From the NCBI GenBank assembly GCA_030425925.1, contig JAUHZO010000004.1, positions 124,001 to 188,000 of the forward strand: a stretch of DNA of 64,000 bases, in the 5' to 3' direction. This document shows positions 26,831 through 34,755 of this stretch, one piece after another (within the stretch, counting starts at the first letter, position 1; the number at the start of each line of letters is the position of its first letter). A model generated the notes under the pieces. It was not told the origin of the DNA. It made no database searches and worked only from the letters and a program-made list of their open reading frames with translations. Source of the stretch: Alphaproteobacteria bacterium (GTDB lineage: Bacteria > Pseudomonadota > Alphaproteobacteria > Rhodobacterales > Rhodobacteraceae). The position numbers and the translations under genes are program-made.

Positions 26831-27634
26831 TCACTCGGGTTTGGACAATCTGTCCGCCATGCCGCGCAGAATGCGTTTGACCTCCTTGATCTGCCGGAGC
26901 TTGAGGCCCGACCGATTCAGCGCCAGCATCACCGGCTGCAAGCCCAGCTCCGGCTGCACATTGGCCGGCGGCAGCATCGTCAGCGCGGCGCGCCGGTCTT
27001 CGGGCAGGCCCACAAGGTCCAGCAGCGGGGTCAGCGGCCCCTGCGGCTGGCTGCTGCTCTCCTCGAGCGGACAGGCCGCCACCTGCAAAGGGGCCACGGC
27101 TTCGGCCACGCTGTGCAGAACCGCGTCCAGATCGGCGGCTTCGGCGAAGCGCGCCGCATACGCGTCGAAATCAAGCGTGAGCCGGGTGGCGCGCAGGTTC
27201 TGCCACCAGGCCGAGCGCAGCCAGGGATCCGGTGCACGGGTCGAGAAGTAGAACCGCAGATCGGCCTCGGCACCAAAACGCATCAGCGCTGCCTCGGCGA
27301 TCTGCGGCATGATCAGTTCGGCGGCATCGTAACGCTCCAGCCCCAGCCGTCCGGGCATGTGGCCGCTGAGATCTTCGGACGACATCAGCACCGGGCGCGG
27401 GTCGTCGGGATCGAGCGTGGCAAAGAAGCGTTGCGCGGCGTCTGTCATGTCGGCCAGCCCCATGGGTCCCGGATCGGCGGAAAAGGCGCGCGCGGCCTCG
27501 GTGAGGGGTTCGAAATCCGGCTTGAGGCAGACCCGGAGTGAGTCCGACAGCACGTCACGATTGACGTGCAGCAGGGATTGCACGCTGGATGTGCCGGTCT
27601 TGTGAAACCCGGCATGAATGACGATCCGCGTCAT
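26831..27634 (-). CDS. P-loop sulfotransferase-like protein coupled to rimM
   Basis: 267 aa. [18 protein letters not shown] is a textbook [11 protein letters not shown] phosphosulfate loop, and [17 protein letters not shown] occupies the place of the 3'-phosphate motif. Its ATG overlaps the rimM stop by four bases, so translation depends on rimM. A paralogue lies 3 kb away at 22914. Sulfation of a surface polysaccharide or lipid is the family expectation; nothing explains a link to ribosome maturation. Confidence 0.7.
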   Translation of the reverse strand: MTRIVIHAGFHKTGTSSVQSLLHVNRDVLSDSLRVCLKPDFEPLTEAARAFSADPGPMGLADMTDAAQRFFATLDPDDPRPVLMSSEDLSGHMPGRLGLERYDAAELIMPQIAEAALMRFGAEADLRFYFSTRAPDPWLRSAWWQNLRATRLTLDFDAYAARFAEAADLDAVLHSVAEAVAPLQVAACPLEESSSQPQGPLTPLLDLVGLPEDRRAALTMLPPANVQPELGLQPVMLALNRSGLKLRQIKEVKRILRGMADRLSKPE

Positions 27635-28137
27635 TCCAGCAGGCCGTCCGGCGGGTCGGCCACGATGCGCCCTGCGGTCAGGTCAACGGTGGGCACCGCG
27701 GCAAGGGTGAACGGCAGCAGCACCGTGCGCCCCGCGCCGGGGCGTTGCACTTCCAGAAGATCGGTGGCGCCGTGATTGTGCACCGCCCGCACCTGCCCCA
27801 GATGCGCCCCGCCGGTGTCAAAGACCGGCAGGCCGATCAGGTCGGCGTGATAGAATTCGTCGTCGGGCAGCGAGGGCAAGCGGTCCCGCGGCGCATAGAG
27901 CCGCACGCCTTTCAGCGCATCGGCCTGCTCCTTGGTCAGCACCCCCGACAGCCGTGCGGCAAAGCCCTGCTTGATGTCGCGGATGATCTCGACATCGAAC
28001 CGCCGGCTGCCGTCTTCGGTGCTCAGCGGGGCATAGTCGGCAATCGCCACCGGGTCGGCGGTGAAGCTTTTCAGCCGCACCTCGCCATGCACCCCAAAGG
28101 CCCCCGCGATGGCCCCGACACAGACCGGTTCCGTCAT
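27631..28137 (-). CDS. rimM: 16S rRNA-processing protein RimM
   Basis: 168 aa. N-terminal domain [21 protein letters not shown] and DYAPL, then the PRC-barrel with [14 protein letters not shown] and [13 protein letters not shown]. Binds uS19 and helps mature the 30S head. The start at 28137 is fixed by an ATGA overlap with the 47-aa gene upstream; an in-frame ATG at 28155 is an alternative. Followed without gap by the sulfotransferase-like gene. Confidence 0.95.
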   Translation of the reverse strand: MTEPVCVGAIAGAFGVHGEVRLKSFTADPVAIADYAPLSTEDGSRRFDVEIIRDIKQGFAARLSGVLTKEQADALKGVRLYAPRDRLPSLPDDEFYHADLIGLPVFDTGGAHLGQVRAVHNHGATDLLEVQRPGAGRTVLLPFTLAAVPTVDLTAGRIVADPPDGLLE

Positions 28138-28277
28138 GGCACCAACCCGAGGCATATGCCGTCCTGCGTTTCGCCGCCCCTGTCAGCGCAGCGTTGCTGC
28201 CACGTCATTTCGGAATAGAGGAATCCCGCCACGAAAGCGACGACAAGCAGGAACAGCAATCGGATCAGACGGAACAT
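28134..28277 (-). CDS. 47-residue single-pass membrane protein between rpsP and rimM
   Basis: A short frame coding for 47 aa: a basic start (MFRLIRL), one hydrophobic helix (residues about 6-20, [15 protein letters not shown]) and a polar tail with two cysteines (QRCADRG...DGICLG) that could form a disulfide outside the membrane. Its TGA overlaps the rimM ATG as ATGA, strong evidence that it is translated. Shine-Dalgarno is weak. No family name is known to me. Confidence 0.7.
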   Translation of the reverse strand: MFRLIRLLFLLVVAFVAGFLYSEMTWQQRCADRGGETQDGICLGLVP

Positions 28278-28305
28278 GGTGCAGCGGTCCGCAAGATGGC
28301 CGGTG

Positions 28306-28332
28306 CCGCCTCCCCCTCACAGGAGGAGGCGG
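28306..28332 (-). other. Stem-loop between rpsP and the 47-aa gene
   Basis: CCGCCTCC pairs with GGAGGCGG across an 11-base loop, 15 bases downstream of rpsP. No U-run follows on the minus strand, so it is more likely an mRNA-stabilising or partial attenuating structure that sets rpsP expression above that of the distal genes. Confidence 0.4.
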
Positions 28333-28346
28333 GCAGGCGGCCGGGC

Positions 28347-28733
28347 TTAGTCTGCCGTGGCCTCTTCGCTGGCGGCGGCAGCGGCTTCGGCCGCCTCTGC
28401 AGCCTTGGCGGCCTTTTCCTCGGCGCGTTCCTGGGCCTTCTTGCCCGGGGTGCCCTTCTTCGGGTTGGCGCGCTCTTTCTTCTCGATCACGCCTGCCGCT
28501 TCGAGGAAGCGCGCCACGCGGTCCGTCGGCTGGCCGCCCTGGCCCAGCCAGTACTGCACGCGCTCGAGGTCCATCTTGACGCGCTCTTCGCTGTCCTTCG
28601 GCAAGAGCGGGTTGTAGGTGCCCAGCTTCTCGATGAAGCGGCCGTCGCGCGGCATGCGGCTGTCCGCCGCGACGATGCGATAGAACGGACGCTTCTTGGA
28701 GCCGCCGCGGGCGAGTCGGATCTTGATGGCCAT
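28347..28733 (-). CDS. rpsP: 30S ribosomal protein bS16
   Basis: 128 aa. The core (residues 1-80) is standard: [39 protein letters not shown] and [18 protein letters not shown]. The last 45 residues form an Ala/Glu/Lys-rich tail ([18 protein letters not shown]...) that is common in alphaproteobacteria but absent from the enterobacterial protein. Good Shine-Dalgarno (AAAAAGGAGAAAA). Upstream is a palindromic repeat and chorismate mutase. Confidence 0.97.
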   Translation of the reverse strand: MAIKIRLARGGSKKRPFYRIVAADSRMPRDGRFIEKLGTYNPLLPKDSEERVKMDLERVQYWLGQGGQPTDRVARFLEAAGVIEKKERANPKKGTPGKKAQERAEEKAAKAAEAAEAAAAASEEATAD

Positions 28734-28763
28734 TGTTTTTCTCCTTTTTCGAATGGCAGGTGC

Positions 28764-28785
28764 GGTGCGCCTTGGCGCACCCTAC
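28764..28785. repeat. Single arm of the palindromic intergenic repeat, copy C
   Basis: GGTGCGCC-TT-GGCGCACC followed by CTAC, a near relative of the arms at 17005-17078 and 47131-47202. It lies between rpsP and chorismate mutase, and the CTA of its end is the reverse complement of the TAG that terminates the chorismate mutase gene. Confidence 0.7.
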
Positions 28786-29084
28786 GTCTGGTGTCTCTGG
28801 TGGTGCTGGATGACTTCCTGAATGATGAAGTTCAGGAATTTCTTGGCAAATTCCGGGTCAAGCTCGGCCCGGCGTGCAAGGTCTTCGAGGCGCGCGATCT
28901 GCCTGGCCTCGCGCGACGGGTCCGAAGGCGGCAGCGCGTGTTCGGCCTTGAGCCGGCCCACAGCCTGGGTGTGCTTGAACCGCTCGCCCAGCGTGTAGAC
29001 GAGGATCGCGTCCAGCCGGTCGATGGAGTCGCGATGGTCCTTCAGAAGTGCTTCGGCGCGGGTGGCGTCATCGGTCTCAGTCAA
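28782..29084 (-). CDS. Chorismate mutase (AroQ-type)
   Basis: 100 aa, the small all-helical AroQ fold. HRDSIDRLDAILVYTLGERF, FKHTQAVGRLKAEH and SREARQIARLEDLARRA give the active-site Arg/Lys/Glu pattern, ending KKFLNFIIQEVIQHH. Converts chorismate to prephenate. No ATG is available near the N-terminus, so the TTG at 29084 (AAAGG eight bases upstream) is taken as start; it overlaps the acetyltransferase before it by eight bases. The stop codon lies in a palindromic repeat. Confidence 0.85.
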   Translation of the reverse strand: MTETDDATRAEALLKDHRDSIDRLDAILVYTLGERFKHTQAVGRLKAEHALPPSDPSREARQIARLEDLARRAELDPEFAKKFLNFIIQEVIQHHQRHQT

Positions 29085-29679
29085 GGGCCCAGCCTTTCGG
29101 TTTGAAGAGCGGATCGCGGTAATGGGCGATTTCCATGGCGATGCCGTGGCCCAGCTGGCCCTGCAGTTCGGCCAGCGAGGGGTGCCGGTAGACCGCGTCA
29201 TTGCCGTCGATGGAGGGGGCGTCGTGATCCTTGCGGCAGCCCAGCCGTTCGGCCAGGCGGATCGAGTCGAGATTCTTGGGGTCGATATAGCTGACCGCGG
29301 TATCCCAGCCCAGATCGTGGTAGCAGTAGCGCCGCACCCGGTCGGTGGCTTCCAGCGCATAGCCGTGCCCGGTCTTGTCGGGCCAGATGATCCAGGCGAT
29401 CTCGCGCTCGGGCCATTTTGCCGGGAACCAGCCGCCGGCCATGCCCACGGTTTCGCCGGTTTCTTTCAGGTGGATCATCCACATGCCGTAGCCGCGGATT
29501 TCCCAATGCCCGATTTCGGCAGCATAAAGCATCCAGGTCTCATAGGCATTCAGCGGCCCGCCCATGAAGCGTGACCGGTACGAGGCGAAGGTTGCCTTGA
29601 AATCGGGATAATCCGCCGGGTCCGGTCCGCGCAGGACCAGACGGTCGGTTTCCAGGACGGGGATGTCGCGGTGTCCCAT
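29077..29679 (-). CDS. GNAT family N-acetyltransferase, array member 7
   Basis: 200 aa, RimJ/RimL-type acetyltransferase, seventh and last of a run of tandem paralogues. VLETDRLVLRGP opens the fold, RSRFMGGPLNAYETW follows, EREIAWIIWPDKTGHGYALEA is the acetyl-CoA loop (TxxGxA instead of the usual QxxGxA), and YIDPKNLDSIRLAERLGC is the late motif. Acetyl acceptor unknown; RimJ/RimL proteins modify N-termini of ribosomal proteins. Starts as TAATG on the previous stop. Confidence 0.88.
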   Translation of the reverse strand: MGHRDIPVLETDRLVLRGPDPADYPDFKATFASYRSRFMGGPLNAYETWMLYAAEIGHWEIRGYGMWMIHLKETGETVGMAGGWFPAKWPEREIAWIIWPDKTGHGYALEATDRVRRYCYHDLGWDTAVSYIDPKNLDSIRLAERLGCRKDHDAPSIDGNDAVYRHPSLAELQGQLGHGIAMEIAHYRDPLFKPKGWALD

Positions 29680-30209
29680 TACGCGGCCTCCTCGGGGGAT
29701 GGGTGGCGCCAGATCTGCAGGCAGCCAAGACCGGGGTGATCGAAATCCGCTTCGTACTGACAGCCCATGCGACGGGCCAGCGCCAGTGAGCGGGTGTTGT
29801 CGGGCATGATCGCGCTCATGACCGTGGACCAGCCAAGGGTGTCATAGGCATAGGCACGGGCGCGCAACGCGGCCTCGCAGGCAATGCCGCGGCCTTCGAC
29901 ACCGTCAAAGACGGTCCAGGCAATCTCGGGCTCGGGCCAGCCATCGGGGTAGAACAGGCCCGTCACACCCAGGGCGGCGTCGGTGTCGCGGTCGGCGATG
30001 ATCCAGCGGCCAAAGCCGCGGATCTGCCAGTGCCCCACCAGCGCGCAGATATGGTCAAAGCTCTTGTCGCGCGGGAAAGGCCCGCCGACGCCTTTCGAGC
30101 GCGGACCCGCACGATAGGTCGCGTAGGCCTCGAAATCCTCGGCCTTGGGTGCGCGCAGCACCAGGCGCTCGGTGGTCAGGGTCGGGATGCAGAGCAGCGT
30201 GTCCGTCAT
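29679..30209 (-). CDS. GNAT family N-acetyltransferase, array member 6
   Basis: 176 aa. Contains LTTERLVLRAPKAEDF, GVGGPFPRDKSFDHI, WPEPEIAWTVFDGVEGRGIACEA (acetyl-CoA loop) and IMPDNTRSLALARRMGC. The same domain order as its neighbours, with about 35-45% identity judged by eye. ATGA overlap with the upstream member. Cytoplasmic. Confidence 0.88.
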   Translation of the reverse strand: MTDTLLCIPTLTTERLVLRAPKAEDFEAYATYRAGPRSKGVGGPFPRDKSFDHICALVGHWQIRGFGRWIIADRDTDAALGVTGLFYPDGWPEPEIAWTVFDGVEGRGIACEAALRARAYAYDTLGWSTVMSAIMPDNTRSLALARRMGCQYEADFDHPGLGCLQIWRHPSPEEAA

Positions 30210-30778
30210 GCCGCAGACCCCCTGTAGTGCCGATAGACCAGGGTTTCGTCCGAAAGCGCCGTTTCGGCCTTTGCGTCGCGCGCGGCACCGGCCCGCTCCA
30301 TCAGGGCGATGCAGCGGGTGTTGCCGGGATCGACAAACGAGGCGACGCTGTCCCAGGCGAGCGCGTCGAAGGCATGGCTGCGCGCGGCCTCCAGCGCCTC
30401 TTGTGCATAGCCCTGGCCCTCGGCGCGTTCGGTCAGGAAGATGCCCAGTTCGGGTTCGGGATCGTCGTATTCGTAGCCCAGCAGAACAAAACCCGCCGAC
30501 GGCGTGGTCTGCGCGTCGATGGTCCAGAGCCCGTGGCCGTGCAGCAGCCAGAGCGCGGTGTAGCCGGTGAACTCTGCCCAGGCCTCGGCCCGGGTGAACG
30601 GACCGCCCATGTACTGCGCCCGGTCCGAACAGTAGATCGCGGCGAAGGGATCGAAATCGTAGACCCGCGGCGCGCGCAATTGCAGGCGGCGGGTGTCGAT
30701 CACCGGCACCCGGCCACCCAGCCGCGCCGCGGCCCGGGCCCCGGGACCGGGGCGGTGCTGTTCGCAGGCTGCGGTCAT
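30206..30778 (-). CDS. GNAT family N-acetyltransferase, array member 5
   Basis: 190 aa from the ATG at 30778, which overlaps the preceding stop as ATGA. Carries a 25-residue N-terminal leader (TAACEQHRPGPGARAAARL) before IDTRRLQLRAPRV; then AQYMGGPFTRAEAWAEF, DDPEPELGIFLTERAEGQGYAQEA and FVDPGNTRCIALMERAGA. The acetyl-CoA loop is intact. It lacks the tryptophan of the WPEPE motif common to most of its siblings. Confidence 0.87.
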   Translation of the reverse strand: MTAACEQHRPGPGARAAARLGGRVPVIDTRRLQLRAPRVYDFDPFAAIYCSDRAQYMGGPFTRAEAWAEFTGYTALWLLHGHGLWTIDAQTTPSAGFVLLGYEYDDPEPELGIFLTERAEGQGYAQEALEAARSHAFDALAWDSVASFVDPGNTRCIALMERAGAARDAKAETALSDETLVYRHYRGSAA

Positions 30779-31293
30779 GTGGCCTCTGCCTGTGCGAGGT
30801 TGCGGAAGACCAGACAGGGCGTGTCGGGCTTGGGGACCTGCGCCGCGGGATCGCGCCGCGCGCCCAGCCGTTCGGCCAGCGCGATGGAGCGCGTGTTCTG
30901 CGGCGCGATGTAGTGCACGATGTCCGTCCATCCCAGCGTGGCGCGGGCGTCTGCCATGGCCGAGCGCGCGGCTTCGGCGGCGATGCCCTGGCCTTCGGCC
31001 CCGTCGAAGATCAGCCAGCCCACCTCGGGCTCGGGCCAGCCCTCGGGATTGTACGGGCCGACCAGCCCGAGGATGTGATCGTCGTCCTTGCGCGTGACGG
31101 CCCACAGCCCGTAGCCGCGCACCTGCCAATGCCCCAGCATCGCCGCCATGTTCTTCCATGCGTGATGCCGCATCACGTGCCCGCCGGCAAATTGCGACCT
31201 TTCGGACATGTAGAAGGCGACACCCGCCACCATGTCACGGGCCGCGGGCGGGCGCAGGACAAGCCGTTCGGTCTGCAGAACTCGATCCGTCAT
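30775..31293 (-). CDS. GNAT family N-acetyltransferase, array member 4
   Basis: 172 aa. LQTERLVLRPPAARDM, FAGGHVMRHHAWKNM, WPEPEVGWLIFDGAEGQGIAAEA and IAPQNTRSIALAERLGA show the family order. Starts at the ATG overlapping the previous stop (ATGA), though the frame is open much further upstream. Adjacent member 5 has a longer N-terminus. Substrate unknown. Confidence 0.88.
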   Translation of the reverse strand: MTDRVLQTERLVLRPPAARDMVAGVAFYMSERSQFAGGHVMRHHAWKNMAAMLGHWQVRGYGLWAVTRKDDDHILGLVGPYNPEGWPEPEVGWLIFDGAEGQGIAAEAARSAMADARATLGWTDIVHYIAPQNTRSIALAERLGARRDPAAQVPKPDTPCLVFRNLAQAEAT

Positions 31294-31817
31294 GCGCCGG
31301 CCTCCGGCGCAGGGTGGCGGTAGAGTCCGGTGCGGGTGCCCATCAGGTCGAAATCGGCCTCGTAGCGGGCTCCCAGCCGGGTGGCCAGCGCGATGGAGCG
31401 GCTGTTGTCCGGCACGATCAGCGACATCAGCGGGCCAAGCCTGTGGGTGCGTTCGGCCCAGCCGCGCACGGCCAGCGCCGCCTCGAAGGCGAGGCCCTGG
31501 CCCTCGTGCCCCTCGAACAGGTGCCAGCCCAGTTCGGGTTCGGGCCACATTTCGTGCCGGACCACGCCGACGCGGCCCGCGATCTCGCCCGTGTCGCGGC
31601 GTTCCAGCGTGAAGAAGCCGTAGCCGTGCAGCGCCCAATGGCCGATCATCGCCAGAAAGGCGCGCCAGACGGTAAAGCGGTCGGTCTCCGGCCCGCCGAC
31701 AAAGGCGGCGCGGGGCGAGGCCATGAAGGCCAGCACGTGGGGAAAATCGTCTTCGCGCGGGCCGCGCAGGATCAGGCGGCGCGTGTCGAGGCGCGGGAAT
31801 TCCAGCGGTGCGGTCAT
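31290..31817 (-). CDS. GNAT family N-acetyltransferase, array member 3
   Basis: 175 aa. LDTRRLILRGPREDDF, AFVGGPETDRFTVWRAF, WPEPELGWHLFEGHEGQGLAFEA and IVPDNSRSIALATRLGA. Member of the closely related group with members 2 and 6 by its acetyl-CoA loop. ATGA overlaps on both sides, so it is translated from the same polycistronic message as the rest. Confidence 0.88.
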   Translation of the reverse strand: MTAPLEFPRLDTRRLILRGPREDDFPHVLAFMASPRAAFVGGPETDRFTVWRAFLAMIGHWALHGYGFFTLERRDTGEIAGRVGVVRHEMWPEPELGWHLFEGHEGQGLAFEAALAVRGWAERTHRLGPLMSLIVPDNSRSIALATRLGARYEADFDLMGTRTGLYRHPAPEAGA

Positions 31818-32416
31818 GCCAGCGCCTCCGGACCCGGATGGCGCCAAAGCTCGTCCTCGCCCATCTGTTCGTTGTGATAGCTGCGTTCGTACACCGCCCC
31901 GAGCCGCGTTGCGAGCCGCTTGGAACGGGTGTTCGACGGCACGATGTTGGAGGTGAGCGTGGTCAGGCCCAGATCGTCATAGGCCCAGCGCCGCGCCCGG
32001 CTCGCGGCCTCGAACGCGATGGAGCGGCCTTCGAACCCATTGAACACGACCCAGCCCAGTTCCGGCTCGGGCCAGGTTTCGGGGAACCAGATGCCACAGA
32101 TGCCGGCAGGGCCGCCGGTGGCACGGTCCTCGACGGTGAAATAGCCGAAGCCGTGGATGTGCCAGTGGCCCACGTTCAGCGCGAACCAGCGCCAGGCATC
32201 GCCGCGCAGTGGAATGTGCCCAAAGCCCCGGCTGCGGACCGGATCGCGCAGGAAGGCAATAAGCGGCTCGGCATCGGGGCGTTCCGGGCCGCGCAGGATC
32301 AGGCGGTCCGTTTCCAGGCGCGGGGCGGGGGTGAGAGGAGCCTGCTCCCCCTCCCCGACCCTCCCCCTGACAGGGGGAGGGGGCGCGTTGCGCGGGGATG
32401 TCGCCGGGGCGCTCAT
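31814..32416 (-). CDS. GNAT family N-acetyltransferase, array member 2, with in-frame repeat insertion
   Basis: 200 aa. The catalytic domain begins near residue 33 (LETDRLILRGPERPDAEPL) and continues with HIPLRGDAWRWF, WPEPELGWVVFNGFEGRSIAFEA and IVPSNTRSKRLATRLGA. Residues about 11-25 (NAPPPPVRGRVGEGE) are encoded by a G/C-rich palindromic repeat also found at 51633-51759. In the acetyl-CoA loop the otherwise conserved glycine (EGxGxA) is serine here. Start at 32416 is set by an ATGA overlap. Activity may be altered. Confidence 0.85.
   Translation of the reverse strand: MSAPATSPRNAPPPPVRGRVGEGEQAPLTPAPRLETDRLILRGPERPDAEPLIAFLRDPVRSRGFGHIPLRGDAWRWFALNVGHWHIHGFGYFTVEDRATGGPAGICGIWFPETWPEPELGWVVFNGFEGRSIAFEAASRARRWAYDDLGLTTLTSNIVPSNTRSKRLATRLGAVYERSYHNEQMGEDELWRHPGPEALA
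32348..32384. repeat. G/C-rich palindromic repeat inside an acetyltransferase gene
   Basis: CCCTCCCCCT (32359-32368) and AGGGGGAGGG (32372-32381) form a ten-base stem with loop GAC; the flanking CCCTCCCCGA matches the left end of the element at 51633-51759. The insertion keeps the reading frame open and is translated as a Pro/Arg/Gly/Glu-rich linker at the N-terminus. Confidence 0.75.
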
Positions 32417-32949
32417 GCGTAGGCCTCCGGGCTGCCATCGGTGTCGAGCGCGTGGCGGTAGATCACGGTGTCGTCGACGGTGTCGCCGTCGGCCATTGGG
32501 GCGTTTGGGTCCTGCTCCGCGCCCAGCCGACGGGCGAGCGCGATGGAGCGGGCATTGTCGATATGGATGTAGGAGACAAGGCTCGGGGGGCGCAGATCGT
32601 GGCGCACCCAGTGCAGGGCGGCACGGGCGGACTCGAAGGCATACCCCTTGCCCTCGGCCTCGGGCAGGAACATCCAGCCAATCTCGAACTCGGGGAAATG
32701 CGCCGGCTTGGTCGCGGCGATCTGACCGACAAGCGTGCCGTCCTTCGTCTCCACCCCCCAGCCGCCGCAGCCCTGCAGCGCCCAGCTGCCCACATCGGCG
32801 GCGAACATCGTCCAGGCCTCGCGCCGCGAGAACGGCCCGCCCATGAAGCGCGACCGCTCGCTTTCCAGCAGCGCGCAGAGCGGTTCGAAATCCGCCATCA
32901 CATGGGGGCGGAGCGTCAGGCGTTCGGTGTGAAGCGTCGGGGCGTTCAT
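32413..32949 (-). CDS. GNAT family N-acetyltransferase, array member 1
   Basis: 178 aa, first of the seven. LHTERLTLRPHVMADF, RFMGGPFSRREAWTMF, FPEFEIGWMFLPEAEGKGYAFES (acetyl-CoA loop intact) and IHIDNARSIALARRLGA. Begins 51 bases after ffh, with no terminator between, so probably co-transcribed with it. The ffh neighbourhood suggests an acceptor in the translation or export apparatus, which is inference. Confidence 0.88.
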   Translation of the reverse strand: MNAPTLHTERLTLRPHVMADFEPLCALLESERSRFMGGPFSRREAWTMFAADVGSWALQGCGGWGVETKDGTLVGQIAATKPAHFPEFEIGWMFLPEAEGKGYAFESARAALHWVRHDLRPPSLVSYIHIDNARSIALARRLGAEQDPNAPMADGDTVDDTVIYRHALDTDGSPEAYA

Positions 32950-33000
32950 CGGGGTCAGGTCTTTGCCTTCGGCATGAGTATTTGGAGAAAGATGAAAGGG

Positions 33001-34497
33001 CTATTTCTTCTTGCCGAACCCCGACAGGCCCGGGGGCAGGCCGCCACCGCCCAGACCGGGCAGTCCGCCGCCCATCTGCCTGGCTGCCGCTTCCAGCGCC
33101 TTTGGGTCCATGCCGCCCATCCCGGCCATGTCGGCGGGCATGCCGCCCTTGCCGAACATGCCGCGCATGGCCTGTTTCAGCATGCCGCCTTTGCCCATCT
33201 TGCCCATCTTCTTCATCATGTCGGACATCTGGCGCTGCATCTTGAGCAGCTTGTTGAGGTCGCTGACCTCCATGCCAGAGCCTGCCGCGATGCGTTTCTT
33301 GCGGCTGGCCTGCAGGATCTGCGGGTTGGCGCGTTCGGTCTTGGTCATCGACTGGATCAGGGCGATCTGGCGTTTCAGGACCTTGTCGTCCAGGTCGGCA
33401 CCGTCGAGGCCCTTGGCCATCTTCCCCATGCCCGGCATCATTTCCATCATGCCCGCCATGCCGCCCATCTTGAGCATCTGTTCCAGCTGCATCTTGAGGT
33501 CGTTCATGTTGAACTGACCCTTCTGGAACCGCTTCATCATGCGTTCGGCCTGTTCGGCCTCCAGCGTCTGTTGCGCCTTTTCGACCAGGGCGACGATGTC
33601 GCCCATGCCCAGGATGCGGCCGGCCACGCGATCCGGCTCGAAGGTTTCGAGCGCGTCCATCTTTTCGCCCAGACCCACGAACTTGATCGGCTTGCCGGTG
33701 ACCGCGCGCATCGAGAGTGCCGCGCCGCCGCGCCCGTCGCCGTCCATCCGGGTCAGCACCACACCGGTGATGCCGATGCGCTCGTCGAAATTCTCGGCCG
33801 TGTGCACAGCGTCCTGACCGGTCAGGCCGTCCACGACCAGCAGCGTCTCGCGCGGGTTGGCCACGTCGCGGACCGCTTCGACCTGGGCCATCAGCTCTTC
33901 GTCGATGGACAGGCGTCCGGCGGTGTCGAGCATGTAGACATCGTAGCCGCCCAGCCCGGCCTGCGTCCTGGCGCGCCTGGCGATGGCGACGGGATCCTCG
34001 CCCTTGACGATGGGCAGGGTGTCGACACCGATCTGGGTGCCGAGGATCTGCAGCTGTTCCATCGCCGCCGGACGGTTGACGTCGAGCGAGGCCATCAGGA
34101 CCTTCTTGCCGTCCCGCTCCTTCAGCCGCTTGGCCAGCTTGGCGGTGGTCGTCGTCTTGCCGCCGCCCTGCAGGCCGACCATCAGGATCGGCGCGGGCGG
34201 GTTGTCGATCCTGAGGCTGCCGGGCTCGCCTTCGCCCTTGAGCACGGCGATCAACTCGTCATGCACGATCTTGACGACCTGCTGGCCGGGCGTGACCGAT
34301 TTCGTCACCGCAGCCCCGGTGGCCTTCTTTTCCACCGCCTTGATGAACTGCCGCGCCACGGGCAGCGACACGTCGGCCTCCAGCAGGGCCACGCGAACCT
34401 CGCGCAGCGCCGTCTTCACATCGTCTTCGCTTAGCGCACCCTGCTTGGTGAGCCGGTCAAACACACCGCCGAGGCGTTCGGACAGATTTTCGAACAT
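33001..34497 (-). CDS. ffh: Signal recognition particle protein Ffh
   Basis: 498 aa. N domain from MFENLSERLGGVFDRLTKQG; GTPase motifs GLQGGGKTTTTAKLAKRL (G1), DTAGRLSIDEELM (G3) and LTRMDGDGRGGAALS (G4); then a Met-rich M domain (MMKRFQKGQFNMNDLKMQLE...) with RKKRIAAGSGMEVSDLNKLL that binds the SRP RNA, and a Gly/Met tail. Delivers nascent inner-membrane proteins to FtsY. First gene of the long operon to rpmE; start at 34497 as in homologues. Confidence 0.97.
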   Translation of the reverse strand: MFENLSERLGGVFDRLTKQGALSEDDVKTALREVRVALLEADVSLPVARQFIKAVEKKATGAAVTKSVTPGQQVVKIVHDELIAVLKGEGEPGSLRIDNPPAPILMVGLQGGGKTTTTAKLAKRLKERDGKKVLMASLDVNRPAAMEQLQILGTQIGVDTLPIVKGEDPVAIARRARTQAGLGGYDVYMLDTAGRLSIDEELMAQVEAVRDVANPRETLLVVDGLTGQDAVHTAENFDERIGITGVVLTRMDGDGRGGAALSMRAVTGKPIKFVGLGEKMDALETFEPDRVAGRILGMGDIVALVEKAQQTLEAEQAERMMKRFQKGQFNMNDLKMQLEQMLKMGGMAGMMEMMPGMGKMAKGLDGADLDDKVLKRQIALIQSMTKTERANPQILQASRKKRIAAGSGMEVSDLNKLLKMQRQMSDMMKKMGKMGKGGMLKQAMRGMFGKGGMPADMAGMGGMDPKALEAAARQMGGGLPGLGGGGLPPGLSGFGKKK

Positions 34498-34755
34498 GAG
34501 GGCGGGCCCTCCTTCTTCTCTCGTTGCGCCTTCAAGGTAAGGGCGCGCGGCGTGCTTCACAATTGCGCAGGACCAAACCGGAAGGGCCCCCGTGGGCGCA
34601 ACGCGCTGACGGAGGGCGATCCCGGCCAAAGCCATGGGACCGGAAGACCAGTGGACTTCCGGAGATGGCGCACGCTTATGCGAGACAGGCTGCCCTGTCA
34701 ATTGTGCTGTTTGGCGGCTGCATGATGTGGGTCCGATGGCCAGGCGACCGGAGTG
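34498..34755. other. Intergenic region between DUF1127 gene and ffh
   Basis: About 260 bases, no gene seen. Contains a seven-base hairpin CCGGAAG-ACCAGTGGA-CTTCCGG (34640-34662), perhaps the end of the DUF1127 transcript; the promoter of ffh should lie nearer 34500. I checked whether the hairpin was the 4.5S RNA and found no GGAAGCAGCC-type core. Confidence 0.5.

Noticed and set aside
34498-34755. 4.5S SRP RNA gene next to ffh
   Set aside because: There is a hairpin with a CCGGAAG stem but no SRP helix 8 core (GGAAGCAGCC-type loop) was found.
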